DNA of 64,000 bases from Doryteuthis pealeii (lineage: Eukaryota; Mollusca; Cephalopoda; Myopsida; Loliginidae): contig CM042141.1 of NCBI GenBank assembly GCA_023376005.1, positions 99,328,097 to 99,392,096 of the forward strand, given 5' to 3'. This document shows positions 55,330 to 64,000 of this stretch, in pieces (position 1 is the first letter of the stretch; each line of letters opens with the position of its first letter). The notes below the pieces were generated by a model. That model searched no databases and was not told the origin of the DNA. It was given only the letters and a program-made list of their open reading frames with translations. The translations under genes and the position numbers were made by a program.

Positions 55330-55794
55330 CAAAATAAACATACAAGAAATATTAATAAGAATGCTTTGGAGGTTGATTTTGAAGGCTATCACAATGCAGG
55401 TGTAAAGAATAAGGTAACAATGGTGTTGTGTGTTAACCTGTATTTTATTCTTGAATTTTCGAGATAAAATCTCTTTTTCAGAAGATCACTGGAACTGCAG
55501 TTGTCTTATGGCATTTCTAGTGAAATTAAATTTTTTTTTTTTTTTGAAAATGATGGTATTTTTTTATAACTGTATTCTCGTGTTGCATGCTTACGTGAAT
55601 ACGTTTTTTTTGTTTGTACATGTGCATATGTTGTCATGCGCGTGTGCATTAAAATGCATGTAGGCTGTGACGTTATGACTGTATCCACGCGCGGCTGTGC
55701 GTATGAAAGAGCGTATTTATGTTTGGTGGCCATGGTGATATATAATATTTCCTTTTGGATATAATATAAATCAATTTAATAATTTCTTATTATA

Positions 55795-55825
<31 letters not shown>

Positions 55826-56236
55826 TTATTTGTTTATTTACTTATTTACTTATTTATATCTAATTCAATTTATTTTTTATATTTTATAATATTTTATAAT
55901 AAGAATGCATAAATGTATCCCAATAGATAAAATGTGTCTGTATCATCCCATGAAAATTGCATGAGATAAAATAATATAAATAACACAGAAGACAAACACT
56001 CAAGCTGAAAATTAAAAAACAAAAACATTAATAACATGAAACAGATTGATAATTTCTTGTTAATTGTTTTGTATTTCATGGAGGCAGATTTTTTAAAAAG
56101 TTTTAATCTTTGAATTTTCTGTAAAATGAATAATGAAATCAGGATTAATATTTTGTCCGTCAAAGAAAGAAGAGAAAAATAAAATGTGGGTTGTTAACAA
56201 AAAGAAGACACAATTTCAAAATAAGATTTTGAAAAC
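55330..56236. other. AT-rich intron, nothing recognised
   Basis: (ATT)n run at about 55795-55822. Otherwise no similarity or ordered repeat; the short open frames look like chance. Confidence 0.55.
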
Positions 56237-56244
56237 ATTTAGAC

Positions 56245-57330
56245 CAGTGTTTCTCAACCTTTTTACTCTTGCGTAACCCTTAAAATAAATTACATATCTC
56301 AAGGAATCCCTGCGCAAAAACAAAATTACAAGGTGTGTCAAAAAAGTATTGAGATTTTTTGTTCTTTTTGACACACCTTGTATTCTGAAAAAAAATTGCA
56401 TTCATTAATTTTTTTCAGAATACAAGGTGTGTCAAAAAAAGTACCAAGTTTAAAGCTGTATTTACCAAGATAGAAATGAACCCTTTTTTTTTTTCAGAAT
56501 ACAAGGTGTGTCAAAAAAAAGTTTGAAGCTGTATTTACCAAGATAGAAATGAAGAATGAATGGAATGTTTTTTGTTTTTTTAATATAAAGTGTCAAAAAG
56601 GACAAAAAAATCTCGATACTTTTTTGACATACCTTGTATATACCATATCTTTCTCATTTTATTTCCATCCTAGTTCATGTGGTAAATATAGTACATATTT
56701 TTTAATAACTGGTTTAAGGAAAAATTAATACTTCTTTGTCAAATTTTTTCCGTAATGCTAAATAAAATTCATACAGACATCACTAAATATATTCCCAATG
56801 ATTGTTATATTTTTTTAATAACATAATTCACTGGAAGAGTTACATTTAAGTCCCTAAAATTATATATCTGTCATGTGTTAAGTGGTTAGAGCACTGTTTC
56901 TCAACCTTTCTACCCTTGTGTAACCCTTAAAATAAATTACATGTCTCAAGGTACCCCTGTGCAAAAACAAAATTATATACCGTATCTTTCTCATTCTATT
57001 TCCATCCTAGTTCACGTGGTAAATATCATTGTATATATTTTTGAATAACTGGTTTAAGGAAAAATTAATACTTCTTTGTCAAATTTTTGGTAATGCTAAA
57101 TAAAATTCATCACTAAATATATTCCCAATAATTGTTATGTTTTTTAATAACATAATAAATTTGATAGGATGATGTTTATATTAAAATGTTACAATAACCA
57201 AGAATATATAGTGCATGTTTTGTGATATTACGTCTATGAAATTAAATAAAAAGTCAAAAGTGCATTAGATTATCTCACTTGTTCACGCAGAACCCTTAGG
57301 GTTCCGGGGAACACCGGTTGAGAAATGCTG
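56245..57330. mobile_element. hAT-type non-autonomous element with 8-bp target duplication
   Basis: Ends CAGTGTTTCTCAACC and GGTTGAGAAATGCTG are flanked by ATTTAGAC on both sides (56237-56244 and 57331-57338), an exact 8-bp duplication as hAT transposases make. The interior is duplicated: 56247-56330 with 56640-56830 corresponds to 56890-57150 (TAACCCTTAAAATAAATTAC, TATCTTTCTCATT, ATTTCCATCCTAGTTCA, GGAAAAATTAATACTTCTTT). No transposase frame. Confidence 0.88.
56329..56636. mobile_element. Mariner-type MITE nested in the hAT element
   Basis: CAAGGTGTGTCAAAAAAGTA to TTTTTTGACATACCTTG, flanked by TA on both sides. The second internal copy of the hAT sequence reads AAAATTATATACCG at the same point, the empty site. 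It has inner repeats of the end at about 56375, 56425 and 56500, as in the relatives at 6791 and 9883. Confidence 0.88.
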
Positions 57331-57339
57331 ATTTAGACA

Positions 57340-58495
57340 ATGTTGAAAATGAGTGAATCGAATGAAAGTGAATTGTTATCAAGTTAACAAAATTTTGATT
57401 ACACTGGTTTGCGATGTTTTCATGGTCGAATATATAATAGCTAATTTTTAGGCTGTTTTTTATGCTGAATCCAAAAATCATACTCATTTTTTTTAATCAG
57501 ATCAAATCTTTTAAGATACAAGCTCTTACTTGAAATGTATAGAACAGTATTATAACTCTATTTATTTGTGACAAGTAGAGTCCACCGGTTTTTGAATAAG
57601 TGTTATTATAATGTACAACTTATTCAAGCACATCTTAAAAAACATGACCTGACCAAATATAATGAATATTATTTTTGAATTCAGCATAAAATGGTGATCA
57701 TATATCACTTGGTAAACCTTTGACCATAGGAAAAAGATTTTTTTAACACAGGCCAGTTTTATGAATGAAGAGACAACGAATTATCATAATATGCCGATGT
57801 TGTTAAACCAGTTTTTAAAGATTTTGTGTTCCATAATGTACAGTCAAAGTTAAACATTTGTGCAAATTTATTGAAACAAAATGAATAATTCTGCTATTAT
57901 TATAATATCTACAATCTTTCTGTAAGGCTTGCCATTGTGTTTATGCAATGTTACAATTTTGGCATGCTTCCTTGGAGTAATGTTCATCACAGACAATTGC
58001 TGTAGGACAACTAATCAACAGTCAAGACAATAGTGTCTGGGTGGGATAAAATTCTGATGAAATCAAGGATGATGCAATATTTTTCAAGGCCAAACAAATT
58101 TCATCATAGACCTCGAAAAGACATTTATATTACTGCACACCACTGCAAATTACCTAATCTGAGAAAAAAATAGGAATCGATTACACCCTGTCATTCCAGT
58201 GGGTCTAAAACTGACTGTATGGTGAAAGAAAGGAAGCTAAAGCAGTTGTTTCAATTAATTTGCACAAGGGTATACTTATATTAAGTTGTTATAGTTTTCT
58301 TTTCAAGATTATTTTGTATGATAATGTATAGTGAATGTCACAGCAATGTGTTGTGTTTTGATTCTGAAAATTATTAAAAAATAAAGTAAAATTTTTAAAA
58401 CAAAAAGTTTACATAAATATAAAAGAGAAAAAAGAAATTTGTTATTTGAAATTTCTGTGTGTGCATGTGTATGTTTTAATGTAATTGTGTATTTT
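57340..58495. other. AT-rich intron, nothing recognised
   Basis: No coding similarity or ordered repeat that I can support. Confidence 0.5.
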
Positions 58496-58499
58496 TGAA

Positions 58500-58690
58500 A
58501 CTCATTTTTTAATGAATTTCTATATTTTAGAAAGCAACTTTTTAAATGAATTTGTGTGTTTAAAAAATGTGACCTTTTAAATGAATTTGTGAATTTGAAA
58601 AATGTGACTTTCTAACAAACTTTTGAAAGTGGCTTTTTAAATGAATTTCTGGAAAATATGGAAAATGATATTTTTAAATGAACATATTAT
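58500..58690. repeat. Degenerate tandem repeat (TTTTAAATGAATTT...)
   Basis: TTTTTAAATGAATTTGTG-like units of about 30-45 bp recur five to six times with GTGACTTT or GCAACTTT spacers. Confidence 0.7.
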
Positions 58691-59149
58691 ATAAAAAATA
58701 AAATTTGTGTATCTTTTTTTCTAAGTTGATTTTTTAAAATGATTAATTTCAATATTGACAATGTACATTTAAAAAAAATTGTACTGTATACAGAGATACT
58801 CATAAATAAATAAATAATATAAATGAATAAGGTTACTGCTGTATCTTCTATGTAGCAATGTTTCTAATTAAAGCCAATTCTACATGTGCTTATTCTAAAA
58901 TTACTTTAAAAAGGAACAACAAAAAAGAACTAAAAGAAATTCTATGAGCATCTGCCATGCTGAAACTCAAGTGATTGCAGTAAGTAGAAAGCAAAACTAA
59001 AAGAAAAAAAAAGGAAAGAAAAAAAAGACTAAAGCAAAAATTTAGCACAAACACTGAATTCTAAATATTTGGTCAATGTTTAACAAAAATTCAGAATTGA
59101 AAAAAAATCTATTTTAAAAAATCTCTAAATAAAAACATTTTTAAAATCA

Positions 59150-59375
59150 GTATTATTTGGATTATTTGGACTATTGTTCTCATCTTTATTGTAATCTGTA
59201 CAACATTTTGGCCATTAATGTGCCCTCCGGTTCTCGATTCCGACAAGAAATACCTGAAAAAGGCCAGAGGGCACATCGGCCGAAACGTTGTACAGATAAC
59301 AATAAAGATGAGGACAATAGTCTAAATAATCCAAATAATACTAATTATCAAGCCTCATCTCAAAAATTCAGAGAA
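59150..59375. repeat. SINE C tail foldback
   Basis: ATTTGGACTATTGTTCTCAT...GTACAACATTTTGGCC pairs with GGCCGAAACGTTGTACAGAT...ATGAGGACAATAGTCTAAAT. Arms about 80 bp around a 60-bp loop. Confidence 0.85.
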
Positions 59376-59454
59376 ATAGATTTTTAAAATCCTTTTAAGT
59401 GAAAGCAAAAATCTATTACAAACAAAATATTATCAAAGAGCAAAGTGATATAAT

Positions 59455-60125
59455 GCTTTCTGGTTGGTTGGTTGGTTTAATGGCATATCAACCCTTATGG
59501 GTTATTTAATGCTAAATCTTTTTCTTTTTTTTTTAAAGATATGATTTGTTTAAGAAATAATTTTCATTAATTCTTTGCCCACAAAGTTCCCCCATAGTTG
59601 TACCAAATATTTCTAAGTTCACTATCTATTCACCTCAGAACTTATTCTATTCAAACAAAATCCTATTATTACTGTTATCTGAGTCCTTCTGCTCAATTAT
59701 AATGAAATAACCTGCCAGTGGCTTACAGTAGGATTCCACTGTGAGTGGTTTAAGTAGGCAAAGAGTTAATTTCATGTGTATTAATAAATACTGGTGGTTG
59801 GCCCTCAGCTACCGCCTTCTAGTACCTATATGATAAAAGGGGTGGTGGTGCCATAAAAGCAATTTGAAGAATACATTTGGGACAATCATATAGTTGCTCA
59901 GACTTGACATGGCCAGCCAAATGATTGGCTGTCTAGCCTGAGTAAGGGCCAAAGTGGTGTGTTACATGTCACAGGATCATTTAATACCCGGGTCCCAGAC
60001 CACTCAGTCACCACTGTCCTTCCCTCAGGCATTACAAATCGCCAGTGGGGCCATCTGTTGAGGTTACCCCTCTGTGGAAGCAAAGTCAGCATATTCTACA
60101 GCTCCAGCCGACAAGGTGCAATAGT
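59455..60125 (+). repeat. 590-bp dispersed repeat, interrupted and rearranged copy
   Basis: The 5' part (GGTTGGTTTAATGGCATATC, AACCCTTATGGGTTATTTAA) is at 59460-59515; the 3' part (CCTATATGATAAAAGGGGTG, GACATGGCCAGCCAA, CCCCTCTGTGGAAG, CTCCAGCCGACAAGG) is at 59800-60120. About 290 bp of unrelated sequence lies between. Confidence 0.72.
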
Positions 60126-61010
60126 TTCTGGAATCATTGGACTAAATTTTGATAAAAGCTGCCAATCAGGTCATGGCTTGGCTTCATGAACAAAGATTAA
60201 GGGGGTGGTCCACATTAACTGCAGGCATGTTCGTGGCTGATAAGGCCACAGCTGCACAGGCAGACATGGTTCTAACAGCTGTAGTTCACCGTTTTATAAT
60301 TAGTAATTAACAAAAATACTGTCTTGGTTCATTAGAATGATTTCAAGTTCTTTTTTCTTGTTTGTATTCACTTCTGCTGCCACAGACTGCAGAGAAGATA
60401 TAAAGATATTTAGTGATACTATTTATGGATTACTAAACAAAATGAAAATCTAAATTCATGAATTTTAAAAGGAGATTATGAGGACCTTTAACCCTTTTGC
60501 AGACAGGGTGACAAAAATGTACACGGACAGAGCAACATTTTTTGCAGTAGTGCAATATAAGGTATTATAATTAAAATACCATTAAAATACTGCATGTAAC
60601 AAATTTTAGCTTATTTTATAGAATATTTTTAAAAATTTTCAATGGAAAATGATAAAAAATTGCTTATTATAATGTTTGTACAAATTCATCTTGTTTATAC
60701 ATAGGATATTGTTATTGCAAGTCAAATTTTGTGCAAGTAGTTGAGGTAAAAATAATTATCTAACCTCATCTCAAAAGTTTAAACAAATTAAGCAACTTAC
60801 CCCAAATCTTAGCATTGACCAAAATATTAATTTAAAAAACAAAACCCTTAAAACTTTCCTTTTCAATCCTAATAAACTGAATATAATTAACACATCTACA
60901 AAGTAGAATAAAACATATTTTCAATCCAAATTCTTCTAAACTATGGATCAAGCAAGTCACCACTGGTTGTCATAAACAGAAAAACTTGGGGGGTGGGGGG
61001 ATCAAGGTTC
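60126..61010. other. Intron without recognised genes
   Basis: AT-rich. No coding similarity or repeat identified. Confidence 0.5.
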
Positions 61011-61014
61011 AGGA

Positions 61015-61225
61015 GGTTGGTTGGTTGGAATTTATGGCATGTCAACCTTTGGGTTATTTTATGCTGGAGATGTTTTGTTTTATTCATTTTTGTTGGCTAT
61101 TCAATTTTTTTCTTCAAATTTAATCTATTTTTTTAAAGACATATTTTTTATAAAAATTCATCTTTTGATCTATTTAATCCATAGATGGTACCCTAATAGG
61201 TACTACCACTCCGGGTCCAAGATGT
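61015..61225 (+). repeat. 590-bp dispersed repeat, 5' fragment
   Basis: GGTTGGTTGGTTGGAATTTA, GGCATGTCAACCTTTGGGTT, AATAGGTACTACCACTCCGG. Confidence 0.75.
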
Positions 61226-61783
61226 TTTCTTTTTTGTTGGGTATTCAATTTTTTGAAGGGGTTGCGGAGGGGTTGGTAAATATATATATATGCAACTATA
61301 ACCCAGCATAAAATTCACATTACAGCAAGATTTTAAATAGAGCAATATATTTAAGATGCTCTTAGAGAATAGAGCAATTACCAGTCCAATTGGCGATTAA
61401 ATGACAATTTTGTGGAGTCAGTGTTGCAATTAATATCATTCTTTAAAGCCTGTTTCTTTCATTAGATATAATGGCATTCATAGTACATAGTCTAAAATCA
61501 ATTTTTCAGATAAGAGATTTTAAAAGCCTATTTCTAAAAATTATCTTTAATCTATTTCCTGTAACAAGAAAGAAATTACTGATGTGAAAAGAAGATGTAT
61601 TATCTGTTTCAAGATCCTCCAAAATTGAATAGATATATTTTTAAAAAAAACTTGAACATAGTATTAGGAAGAGAATAGTTTGAGAAACTGAAGAGAAGAA
61701 AGAGAAATAATAGTTGAAAAATTTCAATTAATAAATTTTTAAAAAATTGTTGTGTTAATTTTGATTAAAGATTTAACTATTAC
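61226..61783. other. Start of the giant C2CD5 intron, nothing recognised
   Basis: AT-rich, with no repeat or coding match beyond the splice donor of the Pro-rich exon. Confidence 0.5.
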
Positions 61784-62541
61784 CTTTTGGAGTGGTGCTC
61801 AAGTCAGAGTCTGACGATCTGCGCCGAAGGGCTGTGCTGGAACATTTAGCAGGTGATGTAGATGATTTGACACCCCCAGTCTGGGTTATGTTTGGGGAGG
61901 AGGGAGTAATCGTGGTGTCTTCGGGAAGAGGAGAGCTGCAAGGGAAGGTAAATATTGAGTTGTCTACCTCTTGTTCTGCTTGTATATTTGGAGGAGCTAC
62001 AAGAACAGGTGGTGTAGAGCACAGATTTGATGAAGGCTGGGCAAGTGGAGAGATAGGCCACTGGTCTCTGTCCAATGTGTGGAGATGGTGATTGGATAGC
62101 TTGGGGGCCGGGGGAGACGGCGGGGGCGGCGGCGGTGGAGGGGGCGGAGGAGGAGGAGGCGGCGGAGGGGGCAGGAGGGAGCTGGAGTCCGGGTGGAAGT
62201 CGACCGGGGGAGGCGGGAGGGGCGGTGGGGGCAGAGGCGGAAAGTGAGAGGGAGAAGGCGGGGCGGAAGTACCGGAGGAGGGGCGGAAGCGGGGAGGCGG
62301 AGGAGGGGGCGGTAGGGGTGGTGGCGGCAGAGGCGGAGGAGGGGGCAGGGTGGAAGAACCAGTGGCAGAATTGGTAGTGTTAGTATTAGTAGTAGTAGTA
62401 GTAGTAGTGGTATTAGTAGTAGCAGTAGTATTGGTAGCAAGGTTGGTGGTCGATGCAACTGGAGAGGAGGACCACTGCATCAGAACTGCACGCCTAGGAG
62501 ATGTAGACGTGGCGGGGGACTGAAATTTCACATGCCGTTTA
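61784..62541 (-). CDS. C2CD5: C2CD5 exon 1 of the window: Thr/Asn-rich and Pro-rich low-complexity segment
   Basis: Acceptor TTGTTGCAG follows a pyrimidine-rich tract; the donor reads AAAAG|GTAATA. The exon carries 1 nt of a split codon, 252 full codons and 1 nt. Order of content: a basic start (KRHVKF), SP motifs, a Thr/Asn tract of about 35 residues from ACT-type triplets, several LPPPP and FPPLPPPP blocks, a run of 18 prolines spelled with mixed CCN codons, then an ordinary linker ending RRRSSDSDLSTTPK. That last block matches the Ser-rich SSSDTDLSLTPK region of vertebrate C2CD5 and contains an RRxS-type basophilic kinase site. The Pro/Thr expansion has no counterpart I recall in vertebrates. 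LPPPPP and FPPxP blocks in other proteins bind profilin and EVH1 or SH3 domains; that role here is inference. The GC-rich opposite-strand frames are shadows. Confidence 0.88.
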
Positions 62542-64000
62542 CTGCAACAAAAGAAGAGAAATAAGAAGAGAAATTGAAAAGTAAAAGAAACACTAACCAT
62601 GTCAGCAACATTTATTCAGTTTTAGGAACCACAATATACCAAAAAAAAAAAACTTCATAAATATAGAAGTTCACCAAAGTTTGTTACCAGCAAATTTCGG
62701 TCTTTGTACAGAATAGCCCACCCATGAAAATTTACATCAAGTTTGTATTAATGTACAAACACGTATATATTCGCGAATAGGCGGCACCAGTGGAGAGGTT
62801 GCACCCCTAATTTGTGGTTGTCAAAGTTGGTATTTGTACTTGACCCACAGATAGGTTGCATTATAATCTAGCTAGTTACACAAGCTATTCTAACATAAAA
62901 CTTATCAGACATTCACCTTTGTTTCAACACTTTGCTTACATATATTAGATCTAGACCATTTTGCCATAGGCTGTTATGTATAATGAAAACATATAGAAAT
63001 ATTAGTACTATAATCACATACATGTATGATGTACGAGAGAGTTGGGAAAGAGAATAGTTTACAATTTTGTTATAACGGATATGTGAATATCTAGCAGTAT
63101 CAGGTCAGTTTAAAGCTATGAGTCAGTAGGAATCTTTGATATATATATTTTGTGTATACAAAAGGCTTCAACAGCTTTCAAATGCATATTATACGCATTT
63201 CATATCATTGCAACTTAATGATAAATAAAAATTAAAGTAATACTGTTTTACATTTATGTTGAATGGATAAGAATGTTGAATGGTGGAATTTTTAGTAAAA
63301 AAAAGTGTGACCTATCTGTGAGTATATACAGTAGTTTACCAGAATTTATTATTAGCAGCAAATTTCAGTCTTTGTACAGAATAGCCCACCCATGAAAATT
63401 TACATCAATTCTGTATTAATGTACAAAAACAGTATATAGAAATGTAATCCTTACATTCACCGTCTACATAAGAATAACGTTCAATAATTTGCTTGATGAG
63501 AGAAGCTTGCTAACCATTACACCATGATGGGATGCACTTACAGTAAAGACATTGAAAGTACCAGTTCCAACTAGATCACTTAATTTAAGCAGCTGTGAGT
63601 CTGTTCAATACTTAGATTGGTGACCATTTAAGCAAGAGCAGGTACTGTAAGCAACCTGGGTCCTTTCTTTAACAAAATAAATTGAAAAGGGTTGATGTGC
63701 AGTAAAACAAACAAAAAACCCCAGCCAAATATTCTTTTAATGTCTACTATCTTCTATTTAATAATCTTTGTTCTTCTTTAAAGAATTATTTATATCTCTT
63801 AAAACATTTTTAACAACTCCCAAAGGCTCTTTAAAAAACAAACAAATACAATGTTTTATTTTTGTAAAAGAAAAAATGCCTCACTCCAAAAAAGATGAGG
63901 TGCTCTACTAATTTTTTTCTTTTTACACACCAAAAAAAAAAAAAAATTAAAATGGATCTATCTAAAAATAAAAATAAAAGATAATACATTAAATTTTATC
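62542..64000. other. Intron upstream of the Pro-rich exon
   Basis: A direct repeat of about 85 bp occurs at 62685-62770 and 63352-63440 (AGCAAATTTC, CTTTGTACAGAATAGCCCAC, CCATGAAAATTTACATCAA). TAACCATTACACCATGATGG at 63512 resembles the complement of a SINE B A box. I found no convincing further C2CD5 exon here. Confidence 0.6.

Larger units (their letters stand above)
7..62541 (-). other. C2CD5: C2CD5-like gene, partial locus (internal exons only)
   Basis: Twenty exons plus one candidate microexon, all on the minus strand, join into one open frame of about 873 codons with compatible phase at every junction. The products match vertebrate C2CD5 in order, as I remember that protein: Ser-rich DLS..TPK stretch, PFFT..FPPGF, RDAWW, GCHAVIGY, CxxCHIPY, VPDVLFTTI, LPFMEYE, KDTFVLEV, FKLR.MSPCCL, and FVPGGKI.HYLG..N.FFIRE. 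In mammals C2CD5 (CDP138) binds calcium and lipid through an N-terminal C2 domain, is phosphorylated by AKT2 and supports GLUT4 vesicle fusion with the plasma membrane. The C2-coding exons, promoter, last exons and 3' UTR are outside the window. Introns run from 540 bp to 21.6 kb and are packed with repeats. Confidence 0.93.

Noticed and set aside
61997..62458. Long open frames overlapping the Pro-rich exon (153 codons on the minus strand; 100 and 99 codons on the plus strand)
   Set aside because: GC-rich low complexity keeps every frame open. Only the frame ending in SSDSDLSTTPK matches C2CD5 and has matching splice phase.

Overview
The window is AT-rich, intron-rich animal DNA. Dense AT, TG and TC microsatellites, several tRNA-derived SINEs, mariner and hAT remnants and many small inverted-repeat elements suggest a mollusc, most likely a coleoid cephalopod such as an octopus. 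That species call is inference from texture. The gene call rests on protein similarity.

One protein-coding gene runs through almost the whole window on the minus strand. It is an orthologue of C2CD5 (also called CDP138), a C2-domain protein known in mammals as an AKT2 substrate needed for insulin-stimulated GLUT4 vesicle delivery. I can place 20 exons plus one candidate 27-nt microexon. Their splice phases agree at every junction, giving one open frame of about 873 codons. Transcription enters at the right: the N-terminal C2 domain lies beyond base 64000. It leaves at the left: the last exons lie before base 1. In transcript order the exons encode: a very long Thr/Asn-rich and Pro-rich segment ending in the conserved Ser-rich DSDLS..TPK stretch (61784-62541); an optional Pro-rich microexon (50656-50682); a Gly/Ser linker (40046-40167); a first YbjQ-related module (36385-38250); a double CxxC knuckle (30951-33987); a second YbjQ-related module (22039-26835); an acidic linker (19339-19455); and the C-terminal part (7-16785).

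Everything else is intronic. By region: 1-8.9 kb holds nested inverted-repeat elements and non-LTR retrotransposon tails. 9-19 kb holds AT minisatellites, the most abundant dispersed repeat of the window (about 590 bp), an internally deleted mariner and SINEs. 19.5-21.3 kb is a 45-unit tandem array lying only about 35 bp from an exon. 22-34 kb holds SINEs, foldback elements and LINE pieces. 35.2-36.4 kb is a TA-flanked mariner inserted 16 bp inside a splice donor. 39.3 kb has a Ty1/copia reverse-transcriptase fragment. 41.7-42.1 kb is a 30-bp array carrying nine POU-type octamers. 44-61 kb is a giant intron with inverted SINE pairs, a hAT element with an exact 8-bp target duplication, and further inverted-repeat elements. 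I see no functional RNA gene, CRISPR array, promoter or polyadenylation site of the gene itself in the window.
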